DNA from: Warburgia ugandensis
Taxonomy: Eukaryota > Streptophyta > Magnoliopsida > Canellales > Canellaceae
Reading direction: 5' to 3'
DNA length: 64,000 nucleotides
Assembly: GCA_035236585.1 (NCBI GenBank)
Contig: CP141132.1
Location: 56,827,880-56,891,879, forward strand
A program made the translations under genes and the position numbers. Under the pieces are notes generated by a model. The model had not been told where the DNA came from and searched no databases. It worked only from the letters and a program-made list of their open reading frames with translations. This document shows, piece by piece, positions 24,901 to 34,595 of the stretch (position 1 is its first letter; each line of letters opens with the position of its first letter).

Positions 24901-26611
24901 AAGAAGGATGGCAAAGACTAATATTTTCCATACTGAACTTATTAAGAAACTGTGTATTTTCTCTGTCAACCACATGCCTTCATTATGCCTCTCAGTCTAC
25001 ACTTTTTATAACAAACTATTCCAAGTCCTTAATGTAAATAGATCTCCTAACCAGCCTTTGAGTCTCTGGATCTGCAGATGTCACTTTATCCATGATGATT
25101 TTGTTATCATAAATAACTATTAAAGACATTGTAGCTTGATTGTCTGAACTGCTACTCTGATATCCTCTTTATTTTAAGTGCATGATACCACTTGCCAGAC
25201 CAAGCTCTAGGTGTCTCTCTAGTTGGTGAGTAGACTTCTCATGTTAGCATGCCTATTGTTCTCTAGGTCGTGTCAAAACCTTTTGACATATCCATATAAA
25301 TTTCTTCTGTCAGGAGGCCATGAAGATGCACTCCTTAATGTGTAGCTTTTCTGGTTTCCGTACAATGGTCTTTTCTTATTAATCACAAGTCTTACCATAG
25401 TTCGTGGAAGTAATGGAGTAATGCTTTCACCATAATTCTGTGCCACTTTGTTTCCGATTCACCTTTGGTTCCAGTCTTTACTTATATATCACTTTGAACA
25501 GCTTTGGCTTTTGTTTTAGCTTTTACGTCTACTTGCATTCTATTACACTTTTGTCTCATCTACCTGTGGGATTTCAATTGACATTCCTACAAGTGCTGCC
25601 ATCTTCTCTTGCAACTTCTGACCACCTAGCATTGACCAGTGCCTCTTTGAAGTTTATGGCTCCTCAAATGTCTGATAATATGCTATAGAAGCATGTCGGA
25701 TTTTCAAATGACCACACAATGTTGTGGGAGTGGTTGCATGATGGTGACTGTAACAAGTGTAGTAGTCAAATATGTAGAATGTGCAGCTACAGAGGAATTT
25801 GGAATGTGATCTTAACTAGAGATGGATTATTGATCTGAGAATCATCAATATCTTCACTACCTAACCCCACACCTTATCATTGATTTGCCACGAGCAGTAT
25901 TCCCAGAACATGATATGAAGAGATTAGTTGATGAGTCGATGGCAGTGATATCTTCCATTTGGGAAACTTGCATTTTTTATATCAATGATATCCACAAGAT
26001 GTAGACAATACCCTCAGTTGAAAACCTGTTCCATTTTGAGATTAGGAAATGAACATAATAAATGCAACCTAGGAGAACATGTATTTCTGTGCTCTGGAGC
26101 TGTGGTATAGAGGAGCTGAACTTCCATACAGAATGCCCTGTCCAAAGAAGTTGTGCTGTCCCAGAGGGAATTATGTCAGACACTAGGTTCTTTATAGTGA
26201 TGGTGTTTGCTCTACAATGCTCTTCTGTGATCCAGTATGTGTGCATCGAAGCTGTTCAAGGGTATGCCTTATTGTAGGAAAAGACCTCTGCAAACCATTA
26301 GGAGTGTACCTCCACTTCTTTTTTTTTTGGGTTGAAAAGGTGAATTAAATTAATAAACTCCCACTATTCAGGAGAATTCTTCTTATACATAGCACAGAAA
26401 AAGGGGAGTCAGTGAGCAGGAAGTACTGAACATCTCATGTTTATGGCCAAATCCTTGAAATATGTATGGAGTATGTGAATATAGAATGCATCTTCTAGCT
26501 TGAAAAGATAGTTTTGCTAAATGGTTTCCTGCTCCTATTATTTTGTAGCTCAACATGCAACTGCATATTCAGAGCATCAGGTTACAGGGAGTAGGAAGGA
26601 AGGAAGTATTG

Positions 26612-26694
<83 letters not shown>

Positions 26695-28988
26695 GTTTTG
26701 ATAATAACAAAACCATTGAAAAAAGAGTATATGCACACTGAATGATTAATTAGCATTTGAATACTTCAAGATCACTGTCAGGATCAATCTGAATTATGGA
26801 TCAATTCAAAACATGTTGCGAATGATTTGGGACGATTTAGGATGTTCAAGTGATTATGTTTTGCATTATCCTGAATAGGGGTTGGCTATGTGAATTTTGT
26901 TCCACCATTCCCTACTATCATGGGTCATGGCCTCATTTAGTTCAAAAGTTTTTAAATCTTTTCTCACTACTTCTATCCACATCTTTTTGGGCCTTTTCCT
27001 TGCCCTTTTAGAGCCTTCAACTCGGATTGATTCACTACTCCTAACTGCTACCCTTTTTCGTCTCTATTGGACATATCCAAACCATCTAATTCTATCCTCT
27101 CTCATCTTGTTACCTATTGGTTCTACTTCTATGTTTCCTCTAATGTTTTCATCTTACAAACAAAATTCACGCTCTAACCAGACTTTTAAGTGAATGACAC
27201 CTCATTAACATAACAGTCCTAGGATCCCGTACAAGAACTACGGCTGGTCTAGTTATAAGATGAACTGAAAGAACATATGAAAGTAAGCAACCAAACATCT
27301 AAGACATCAAAGAGCAAACATGTGCCACTCAAACCTTGAGTGATCCACTAAATCCAATATCAACATGATCCTGTGTCAGTAACTGTCCAGGTTGTACTCA
27401 GAACATGTTGAATAGTTGAGATTTGTACTGCGAGCAACAGTCCTGGTGAATGATAGTGCTTCAGGAGGAGCAGGGGAAGACCATAATTTTTTATGATTAA
27501 ACTGCTGTTCATCATTTCTGGATTTGTGATGTTATGGTAGCTTGATCTTACTATAAATTTCCCATTTGGATTCCTAGATCATATCATACTCACTCTTTTA
27601 GGTCTAGGAACTGCCTTATTCATGATTCCCATCAACTCGTTCCAGTCTCTCATCTCAAAGTATTTCTCACCCTGAGACAGATATTCCAAGAAAGATCATC
27701 ATTGTTAACTGCCAATTCTGAGATTGCCACCGCTTTGTCAGTGGTGATTATTTCTCACCCTGAGACTGATATTCCAAGAAAGATCTTCATTGTTAACTGG
27801 CAAGTCTGAGATTGACACCCCTTTGTCAATGGTGTTGTTGAGAGTTCTAGCAAATTTGATGCTTAGAATATATGCTTTCACCAATGATGGTGCCAGAACT
27901 CCTACATAAATCATGTTAGGACAATGTCATGGACATACCACTTGCTGTTAAATGTTACAAAAGATGCCACACAAGTGTTATCATAACGTTTCAGGCCAGA
28001 TTTTTCATTTACAGAAAATCCATATTCTGTTTCATGATTAAAGAACAAGAAAGTTCTCCAGCTCTTTAATGTCTACAGCTATCTTACTGAAACACCACAG
28101 AACCCAATCATGGATCTGCTTGTTTGAGAACAAATTTCTCCTAAGATTTCACGAGGCCGACAAGGAAAAAAAAACAAAAAGAGCATACAAAAACTTCTTT
28201 TGCTTTGGCATTAGAAGGTAAATAGGGAAAAAACTGTAAACTACGAAAAGAAAAAGGTAAATAGAAGAATTGTTTTACTGGTGCTGGTACTCGTCTTTAT
28301 CCAGCAATTTTGTGGACAATATGGATCTTGTCCAGACAAGACTTTTTCTTCACGTTAAAACTCATGTCTCACAGGTTGGAGATAAAGCCAAGGATAAGAA
28401 AGAATTACTTTGTTACGCATGCTGTATTTTCCCTGTGGAAAATGAAAATAGTTTGTCCTGATGATGGCTCATGGTTGTGTCCATTTTGCAAGTGATAATC
28501 TGGTCATGGATCTTTTTTGCTTATGATCTATCTCATTGTCTGAAAATTGCTCGAGTATTTTGATGACTGAACAAATAGGAAATACTTGTAACACCTTATC
28601 TAATAGTACCATGTAACATTTTGTGATAGATTTCGTGTCTGAGGAGCATTACTTATGACAGGTAGCAAGCCAGGTTGTCCGTTGGCTTCACGAGGAAGCC
28701 CTGGTGCTTGGGATGAAGGCAATCAGAGATTTTCTTGGCTTGTCTTTTGAGCTGGATCAGGGTGATACACTAGGCCTTGTGGCTCATGTGGATCCAGATG
28801 ATTCTCGTGGGTGTATCTTGTGGTGGCTGGTGATGGAGGATGGATTGGTGGAGGAGGGTAAGTTCCACTCAGATTTGTCGAATGGTGGATCCGAAAGTAG
28901 AAGATTCTTGGGGCATCTGTCTCTTGAAGAGTTGTACTCCACATTGATGGACTTGGTAAGCTTGTGCAATAGTAGTGGGAGCCATTAA
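15881..28988 (+). CDS. MED17: Mediator complex subunit 17, partial (six 3' exons)
   Basis: MED17 is a head-module subunit of Mediator, the nuclear co-activator that links transcription factors to RNA polymerase II. Joined exons are 15881-15994, 21882-21967, 22062-22452, 22529-22987, 23075-23395 and 28662-28988. They give 565 codons and TAA, and every junction is GT-AG with matching phase. Recognisable plant MED17 blocks are LPNEVLSDLAVSAATKLQC, HLGKYFKQSAKAL, FYGALIRLQQNWKVKRQR, NHEALYPSQGVNVIGI, VPYLHLLSHPTWHSR, SYHCNLGDLLAVLLQQV-like and LVAHVDPDD. Plant MED17 is about 650-680 residues, so roughly 100 N-terminal residues are absent. I found no first exon in 1-15880, and it probably lies upstream of the window. 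No stops or frameshifts, so the gene looks functional. Confidence 0.94.
16191..16357 (+). other. Exon-like block of unknown origin inside the MED17 intron
   Basis: A 167-nt open block preceded by GACATTCTAG and followed by CAGAAG|GTGAGG, so it has a plausible acceptor and donor. It codes for RWYPNNLLSDDLLYQLV and on to SKIFIQK, about 55 residues with good amino-acid complexity and no stops. It does not match MED17, whose flanking exons join perfectly without it. Entering in phase 1 and leaving in phase 0, it would shift the MED17 frame if included. It may be an exon copied from another gene. I do not recognise the parent. Confidence 0.4.
18120..19535. repeat. GAGATG/CATCTC-rich repeat region
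   Basis: On the left, GTGGTGTTTGAGATGGAG; on the right, read inversely, ATGGTGTTAGCAGTGCTCGAGATG. Between them, especially at 19260-19520, there are many copies of CATCTCAACCCA and TCATCTC variants in one orientation. It looks like an old TIR element with reiterated subterminal motifs, interrupted by the element at 18172-19003. The ORF at 19148-19399 lies in this repeat and is not a gene. Confidence 0.4.
18172..19003. mobile_element. TIR-type non-autonomous repeat, copy 2
   Basis: The left end reads CACAGGCGTGACTAGTCATT; the right end, inverted, reads ACACAGGTGCAAGTCGCACC. Inside the right end is TTTTTGTGCCTGGAGTACTAG followed by repeated GACTAGTC. The TTAATTAAT plus TTTTGTGCCT layout matches 7690-8440, so the two are one family. 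Exact ends and target duplication are not resolved. Confidence 0.52.
20456..20788 (-). other. Unassigned 110-codon ORF in the MED17 intron
   Basis: A minus-strand open frame with non-repetitive composition, including LCRDATDTKHHLFLYTH and RKIKRVIPKDVMK. A further open segment in another frame lies at 20748-20963. It has neither the low complexity nor the both-strand shadow pattern of most ORFs here, so it may be a captured gene fragment. I do not recognise a family, and no promoter or splice structure is evident. Confidence 0.3.
20929..21106 (+). mobile_element. Au-like SINE, full length
   Basis: A 178-bp SINE with the tRNA-derived head GGGGAGCCTTGGCGCAACGG (box A within) and box B GGTTCAAGGCG at 20981-20991, then the TGCAAGGTAAG body and the terminal GGGGCTGCCCTTT. 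A perfect 19-bp duplication, ATAGGTTACATTGGTGAAG, flanks it at 20910-20928 and 21107-21125. The perfect duplication and intact pol III boxes suggest a rather young insertion. It lies in the sense orientation of MED17, 775 bp upstream of an exon. Confidence 0.93.
21276..21456 (+). mobile_element. Au-like SINE, older copy
   Basis: Full-length relative of the SINE 170 bp upstream, in the same orientation. It has GCTTTGGTGCAACAGTAG, the box B region GGGTTCGACG, TGCAAAAATGTAAGG and CTGCCCTTTTTTT. It is more diverged and no clear target duplication was found, so it is older than its neighbour. Confidence 0.85.
21882..21967 (+). CDS. MED17: MED17 exon
   Basis: 86 nt encoding HLGKYFKQSAKAL through FYGALI. 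It ends on the first two bases of the codon for the next arginine, which is completed by the following exon. Donor AG|GTGAAT. Confidence 0.94.
22062..22452 (+). CDS. MED17: MED17 exon
   Basis: 391 nt beginning with the last base of a split Arg codon, then LQQNWKVKRQRLVVPAP. It contains a small His/Lys-rich patch (KGRKHHKN) and ends IFDEQ. Introns of 94 bp and 76 bp flank it. Confidence 0.94.
22529..22987 (+). CDS. MED17: MED17 exon
   Basis: 459 nt, 153 codons, phase 0 at both ends. It starts VFDLVNHEALYPSQG and ends LAELENL. It includes the segment FEIYLQQIFHQNLF, which is well conserved in plant MED17. Confidence 0.94.
23075..23395 (+). CDS. MED17: MED17 exon
   Basis: 321 nt, 107 codons, phase 0 at both ends, from LSGVPYLHLLSHPTWHSR to GDLLAVLLQQ. 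Donor CAG|GTACTT. Reading on into the intron stays open for about 75 codons to a stop at 23618, so intron retention would make a truncated protein. Confidence 0.94.
24060..24370 (-). mobile_element. Chimeric LINE insertion: RTE 3' tail joined to unrelated sequence
   Basis: On the minus strand, positions 24215 to 24060 are an RTE 3' end (RMWIEVVRKDLKTLGL, then NKIHV and the GATGATGATGAT tail). Positions 24370 to 24216 are not RTE sequence. The whole is flanked by an 18-bp direct repeat with one mismatch, TGACTGTACTATGTTTAT at 24042-24059 and TGACTGTACTGTGTTTAT at 24371-24388, so both parts entered together. A frame of 85 codons at 24102-24359 spans the joint. Template switching during LINE reverse transcription is the simplest explanation. 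Confidence 0.78.
24741..24785 (+). repeat. (TTC)15 microsatellite
   Basis: Fifteen uninterrupted TTC units in the MED17 intron. The phenylalanine- and serine-run ORFs overlapping it are artefacts of the repeat. Confidence 0.95.
24895..25715 (-). pseudogene. Copia retrotransposon reverse transcriptase remnant
   Basis: The minus strand decodes, with several stops and frame changes, to the Copia RT in order: NFKEALVNARW (about 25650), IECK and TYKLKQKPK-like (about 25530), GVHLHGLLTEEIYMDMSKGF matching the family's AFLHG...EE(I/V)YM block (about 25310-25350), a SG-WYHAL segment, a RRSIYIKDL segment (about 25040) and QRKYTQFLNKFSM-like (about 24920). LTRs, integrase and gag were not seen. It is an old fragment in the MED17 intron, antisense to the gene. 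Confidence 0.75.
26614..26691 (+). repeat. (TC)39 microsatellite
   Basis: A 78-bp uninterrupted TC run in the MED17 intron, on the transcript strand a long polypyrimidine tract. The Ser-Leu ORF at 26521-26745 is an artefact of it. Confidence 0.97.
26863..27156 (-). mobile_element. RTE LINE 3' tail
   Basis: Minus-strand copy of the RTE 3' end, starting near ATTATCCTGAATAGGGG and reaching back through the LAIRVEGSK and KRPKKMWI-type blocks to about 27156. The GATGATG tail is mostly lost. No clear target duplication. Confidence 0.8.
27663..27838 (+). repeat. 88-bp tandem duplication
   Basis: TTTCTCACCCTGAGAC(A/T)GAT starts at 27663 and again at 27751, and similarity continues through CCAAGAAAGATC, TTGTTAACTG and TTTGTCA(G/A)TGGTG. 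Two copies with about ten differences. Confidence 0.88.
28662..28988 (+). CDS. MED17: MED17 terminal exon
   Basis: 327 nt, 108 codons and TAA. It begins VASQVVRWLHEEAL, contains LSFELDQGDTL and LVAHVDPDD, and ends YSTLMDLVSLCNSSGSH. This is the usual end of plant MED17, so the C-terminus is complete. No strong polyadenylation signal stands out downstream. Confidence 0.94.
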   Translation, partial: VASQVVRWLHEEALVLGMKAIRDFLGLSFELDQGDTLGLVAHVDPDDSRGCILWWLVMEDGLVEEGKFHSDLSNGGSESRRFLGHLSLEELYSTLMDLVSLCNSSGSH

Positions 28989-29329
28989 TCTCTTCTTAAA
29001 CTTTCTGCATGTTATGTCCTAATTGCATTAATAGCAAATGGCTTTGACGAGTTATTTTGTTCTGCTTTTGACCACTGCTTCTAAATATCATAGTTAAATG
29101 GTAGCATTTGAGAGGTTAGACGACACATGAAGCCTTTTTCTTCTCTTTCCATGTTCTCTTCCATAGAAGATTCCATAGAAGATAACCTATTCTTCTCTGT
29201 CTGAGGCCTCTTTTTGTGCTTTATAGACATCTTAGGCGGCTCTTATGCTTTGTTCTTTGGACTCTGCTTACATAGTTAGTGTGTTGCATGTTCAGTGGCC
29301 AGAGACTAATCCAGTTGGATAACCTGAGA
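28989..29329 (+). other. MED17 3' flank, probable 3' UTR
   Basis: TA-rich sequence following the stop codon, with T-rich stretches typical of plant 3' UTRs. The exact poly(A) site cannot be read. No other gene is visible. Confidence 0.4.
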
Positions 29330-29552
29330 GCCTGTGTTTGGTAGGAAACTAATGGAAATTGATTTCCAAGGAAAAGTTCTCTGGGGAACTGTTTTAATGC
29401 TTGAAATTGAATTACATCAAGGACTGAAAAAAAAAAAAATCATTCATCTCGTAAAGTTTTTGAGTCTTTGCCTTTCAATTTCAAGCCATAAAAGAGTTTG
29501 TACAGAGAATTCCTTTTCCTGTGGAAATCAATTTCCTGCCAACCAAACAGGC
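29330..29552. mobile_element. MITE with terminal inverted repeats
   Basis: 223 bp. The left end GCCTGTGTTTGGTAGGAAAC and the right end, inverted, GCCTGTTTGGTTGGCAGGAA match, followed on both sides by AAATTGATTTCC. These are typical plant MITE ends (hAT or PIF/Harbinger type). The target duplication is unclear. It begins 341 bp after the MED17 stop codon. Confidence 0.82.
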
Positions 29553-29807
29553 ACTTAGCCTAAGTAATTTTATCCCTGGTGCATCCAGATGCATTGCAGT
29601 GTGTTTTGTGCTTTGCTCTAGTTGTCCAACCATGGTCCTTCATTGCTGCATGATGCTTTGTGAGAATCACATAGACAGGCTTACCCTTGACAATCCCATC
29701 ATTTCACAGATTCTTCAAACAAGTTCTAACAAAGAATTTACATAGTTGGATGTGAAGTTACCAAATACTTATTTTAAAGGAGAAGTTTATGGTATTCATT
29801 AGTTGTT

Positions 29808-30247
29808 GAGGAATGCTAAATGGAAGTGCAATAAATAGCACTTAGATGCTAGAGTCAAAGCGCCACTTTTTGCATAAAGGGCCCACCTGTAGATCCCCTG
29901 CCCTATTCGTCTGATTGCTCCAATTCCCTAATGTCCAGTAGTTCGAAAACCTTGTGAATTGGATGATTCTAGCACCTCAAAAATTCTACCTTTATATTTT
30001 TATTCACAGAAAATGGGTTGTTTAGAAGGTTTGTACAAACATCAGTTACCATTTTCGATAAAAGCATTGACCTATTTCAATGTCAGGAAACATGGTTTTA
30101 AGATGCTGGATCATTCTATGGTTGTATCCTTTTTATTTACAATATCCACAGCCAGATTAATGGGTGGGAACAACTAAAAGTGGGCTCTCATGCAAAGAGT
30201 GGGAGCTTTGATTCCATGCTGCTTGTGGCTTTGGTTTAGCATTCCTC
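29808..30247. mobile_element. Long-TIR non-autonomous DNA element
   Basis: Imperfect inverted repeats of about 65-85 bp: left 29808-29893 begins GAGGAATGCTAAA and continues through GTCAAAGCGCCACTTTTTGC; right 30182-30247, inverted, begins GAGGAATGCTAAACCAAAGC and continues ATCAAAGCTCCCACTCTTTGC. About 290 bp of non-coding sequence lies between. No transposase. Superfamily not assigned. Confidence 0.7.
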
Positions 30248-32802
30248 TCATGGCATGTGCCAACTCTTTGTTTCGTTTTTGTTTGAGAAAACTGCAGTTT
30301 ACTACCCTCAAAGCGCACTTATATTTCAGTTTTTAAACATTTATTTCCATAATTTTGTCCCTAAACTATACAGTTCTGTATTACTGGTGGTCCTTTCATC
30401 ACGCTTTCATTGATGGAAGGCAACTGCTGTCCACGCATGTCTACTTCTGCACTATTGGGCCCCAGCATACTTATAATAAAGCTGTGGCTTTTTTTTTTTT
30501 TTCTCAATTTTTGAATTTAAGAAAAAAAATTTAATGTATAAAATATCATTTATTTATCTTTATGATTGTTCGACAGTTTTTCTTTATTGTTATAAAACCC
30601 ATCTCCTCTATTAAGTCAGAAACCTTTCTTCCTCACCCTTGCAACAGCACACCCAACTCCCCCATTAGCAGCAGCACCTCCCCTACTAACCCCATTGGTC
30701 GCTCCCATCTTTCCCAATTTTTTTTTTTTTCACAATTCTGTTGTTGAAATCAATTTGAAAAAAAGTAGCTTTTTTCCCAAATCATGGTCCCTATTTTTTC
30801 TCCAAATCACCTTTTGTTTGAACTTGGCATCTCATCTTTTTTATCTCCCACCTTGATATTGTGGTAATGGCCATAGAGACAGTTATTTACGTTTCAAGGA
30901 GCATAGCCAATTAAAAATTTGCTTTTTACTGATGCTGGAAATGGACGTGGAACAAATGTGACTCATTCATGTGGACCAACTTGTATCTTTGAAACCATGG
31001 TCTGGTTATTCAAAGGATATCTTCAGAGGCAACTCTTGAAGGATCCATTGAAGGAAATATTGGTGTTGCTCCTGGAATAGGGAGAGATTTAGGACCCATT
31101 AAAACATAATCAAGCATAGGTGGAAGGAAAGGGTTCATGGTACTGTTGAAGATCTGATATTATTGCTTATGTTCATTACCTTTGTATTTGTTATTGAACG
31201 TTTGCCCCATGTTTCATGGCAATATTGTATTTGCTGTTAAAATGATGATGTATATGATAGCTAGAAATCTACTTTATGTTGAATGGGTGTGAACTGTTGT
31301 AATTGATGATTAGTGTTCTAGATTGCTAGTTGTCTTTAGAAAATATATGTCCACGTTGCTACACAAGGCAAGGAAGTTATACTGGAACCTTTTCAGTTTT
31401 CTTAAAGGACTTATCTGGCCCTTCATAGATAGTTTAAGGACTTGTCTGTATCCATGCTAATTGTTTAAGGATGAAATGTGATTAATCAATAGTTGGTAAC
31501 TGCAACTTAAATCTAGCTGTCAAACCCTTATTGGGGGCTCCCATGAAGAGGTGAACCCTTTGGGGTCACTGTCTAATAGTTGACAGCACAATTACTGATT
31601 TGGAGCACTTGAAAGACTTCATTATGTTATTCGTAAATTTAAGTGACTAAAGTGTATAAATGAACATAGTTTGAGGACTAGTTTGACATATATTCATAGT
31701 TTGGGGATCAAAGTGTTTTTAAATGGATAGAAATTGAGGGTGGAAATGAACAGTTACTGGTGAAGCCAATAAGAGTATTGTGAGATGTCATTCATGTAAA
31801 ATTAACCATCAACAGGTTAAATATGCTATTCATGTAATATGATAACCATTAACTTTTGTCCATTACAATCATTTGCATGAAATTTAAAGCCCATTTACCA
31901 CAAACAAATGGATCAACTGTTGACATCATTTACCCCCATTTACACCCGTCTACATCTGAAAATCCCACCAATTGTTGCAGAAAGTTACTACCATCCACAG
32001 GAATAGTTGGATGGCTAGCTTGTGTTACAGGTTTAGTTGAATAGTTTCACTTGTTCTTCACTCGTCTTAAGACCTTCTTCCCATCTACTCTACACCTGTT
32101 GTTCGGTAAGTTGTGGTCCTTCAGTGACTTATGATCATTTGGTAACTTAGTCTATATCTGTTGTCTCTGGTTCTCCACATAATGTCTAGTTTCCAACTGT
32201 AGAATATTCTGGATTGGTTTGAGCAGTGTTTCCTACCTGTGTCTGTAGAATATGAAGAATTGATCTTGTCAGAAGATAGTAGTTAGAGGGCTACTGTAAT
32301 GTGTCATTATGTTTATGGACTAAACTGTTACCTGTGTGACAATGGTTTACCTGTGCTTGTTCTACTCCTCATGCAGCTTTAAGCGGTTGACCTCCTCCAC
32401 TTGGCTGAGCAGTTTCATTCCCGTTGGTTCCTACCTGTTTTTAAAAAGTGTAAAGGTTTGCATTAGTAAGAAATTAATAGTTTAGGGACTAAACTGTAAC
32501 CTCTTTGTTATATGGTTTACCTCTGTAATTGGCTAACCAGGCTCTGTAGAGGGTGTCATTATTTGGGTTTGTGTACCTGTCTGAGCAGCTTCTATCCTCT
32601 TCTTCCTCCCTTGTTGGTAGAAGAAATTTTCTTAGTTGCAGGACTACTGTGTATAAAAGACAGCGGTCAAAGGACTAAACTATTATATGCTCGCTGTGTT
32701 GTCTTTGTCTGTGCAATCCCTCATCTCAGTAGCCTCTGCCTTGGCACTAGGTGAGTTATTTTCCTTCTCCTCCTTGCAAATGATGCTTTACTGGCCTCTC
32801 CT

Positions 32803-33210
32803 TTACAAGACATAGACAATAATAGCAATAGTTAGAAAATTTGTAGTGCAGTTGGATGGGCCTTTGGCATTGATTCTCCATGCCTGAACCTTTGGCACTC
32901 TATCTATCTGCTGAATGTTATTACAGAATAGATCTTCCTCATTAGTGTCGTTATCAACATCACTCTCTTGAAAGCTATAAAATTCCTTCTCACTTGTTTC
33001 CAATTTCTGATCCTCTTAGTCTTCATCTTCTTCTTTCCTCCTCTCTCTCTTATACTCATCTGGATTAGAAGGTACATGTTCTTGTTCCTCTGACTCTACA
33101 TTTGTTTCCTGAGCAAGTGACAATACAGTATTAGTTGCAAAACCTAACGCAATATACATAGGAGTTGGAGGACTGAAAAGCAAATAATTGACAGTTATAG
33201 GGACTGACAT
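32803..33210 (-). pseudogene. Acidic coding remnants of the MULE
   Basis: Two open segments, 33016-33210 and 32803-33003, are rich in Glu, Asp and Lys (VESEEQEHVPSN, then KEFYSFQESDVDNDTNEED). They would follow the N-terminal fragment at 34300-34560, and an acidic linker in that position is common in plant MULE transposases. No zinc-finger or DDE residues are seen, so this is only a remnant. Confidence 0.4.
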
Positions 33211-33370
33211 GCTCTCCTTGATAGGACATGATCCCTTCCTGATCTACATCACATTTGTTTTCTAGACAAGTGACTGTATATTATTAGTTGTAGGACCCAA
33301 TGCAGTATATATAATAGTTGGAGGACTAAAAAGCAAATAATTGATATTTATAGGGACTGACCAGCTCTTT
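33075..33370. repeat. Direct duplication of about 125 bp inside the MULE
   Basis: 33085-33215 and 33245-33370 align through CTACA(T), TTTGTTT, CAAGTGAC, AGTTGGAGGACT(G/A)AAAAGC and TTATAGGGACTGAC. The copies are diverged by roughly a fifth. Confidence 0.7.
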
Positions 33371-34299
33371 GTGATCCTTTTATTCTAGCTCCACTCTACC
33401 TTTTACTCTTGCTGGTTCCTATTGACTGTTTTTCTTCTTGCTCCAACTGTTGTTCTTGTTGTTCCAACAATGTACCTTCAGGTTCTTGTACTCTTCTTTT
33501 TCTTGCCCTCATCTTCTTTGTCTTCTTGGTATTTTGTCCTTCGTCTTATGACTATTTCTCCATTTCTTCTGCCTTTGACATTTCTTTCCTCAATATTTTC
33601 CACTTGTACAAGACCAATTATTCACAATTACTAGCATTCCAAAGAGCTTCAGTACCTAAGTGTTATATAAATAATACGTTAAGGATTAAAATTACCAGCT
33701 GTAGATCTTGCTCTTCTTCCACTTTGGTTCTTCTTTTCTTCTTTTTGTTGCTACTATTATCTGCTTCTTCCTCTATAATAGCAACCTCAACATTCTCTTC
33801 CTATACAAGGTCAGTATTGTAATAGTTAGAAGGACTACAGTTGATTCAAATTCATAGTTTAAGGTTTAACAATGTACATCATTTAGTCTGGAAAGCAAGC
33901 TGACTACCTACTGGTAGGTACATGGTGCTGCTCTTCTTGCTGAACTCCTTCCCTGCTTCTTCTTCTCTTCTTTTTCTTCTTGATGCTTTAATCTGGCTCT
34001 TCCTCCACACCTTGAGGCTGGACATTCCTTCATATTTCGTTTAACGCAGAAAGTAGTTACAAGGAATAAATTTTATATTAATTGCTAGTTATAGGACTAA
34101 CATGTGCTGTAAGCAGTAGTTCAAGGACCATGGTTCAAATCAACCCTTTACATAGCATCCTTTACTGACTGATCTGGCAAAGCTAGAGGGGGGGTTTCCT
34201 ATGAGAATATCAGCAACATTGACATTGTTCCAGGTACAGCTCAATTGTCCTACTATCAGGAGTCCCTTTCATCTCTTCCAAGAGAGATTCTTCGGACAC

Positions 34300-34560
34300 C
34301 ACCTCTCCTAGCCTCCATTTCCTCACCAAAATACTTAATCCAAACTGCCTGAACATTATGGTACACTTCATCTTCTATTGTCTTAGCGATGTCTATTACT
34401 GATACAAAATCTAGATCTTTATCATCGCAAGTAATGTTATGACCACCAACATATGTAATTCTAGATGATACACAAACACTCCACCACTAAATATAACAAC
34501 ATTTATTAAACTATCATCTGATGCATTTTCCAATCTTGCGTAGATAGTAAGCGAAGGCAT
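34300..34560 (-). pseudogene. MULE transposase N-terminal fragment
   Basis: The minus strand reads, with frame changes, a block of the form INVVIFSGGVF, then YVGGHN, then DKDLDFVSVIDIAKTI and NVQAVWIKYFG. This follows the usual start of plant MULE transposases: a hydrophobic V-F-x-GG-F strand, a YVGG turn, and a D-x-D..S..D(I/M) segment. It encodes only the N-terminal domain. No DDE catalytic domain was found downstream, and stops break the frame, so the element is not autonomous. Confidence 0.55.
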
Positions 34561-34595
34561 GATTAATGTACAATTATTTCATTGAGGTCCTTAAA

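Larger units (their letters stand above)
23396..28661 (+). other. MED17: MED17 intron of 5.3 kb
   Basis: GT-AG intron before the last exon, acceptor ACTTATGACAG. It holds an RTE chimera (24060-24370), a (TTC)15 tract (24741-24785), a Copia RT remnant (24895-25715), a CT tract (26614-26691), an RTE tail (26863-27156) and a tandem duplication (27663-27838). The stretches 25720-26600 and 27840-28660 contain nothing recognised. Confidence 0.9.

Noticed and set aside
33409-33822. 137-codon Ser/Phe/Leu-rich plus-strand ORF
   Set aside because: It is the shadow of Lys/Glu-rich purine tracts on the other strand of the MULE and has no domain.
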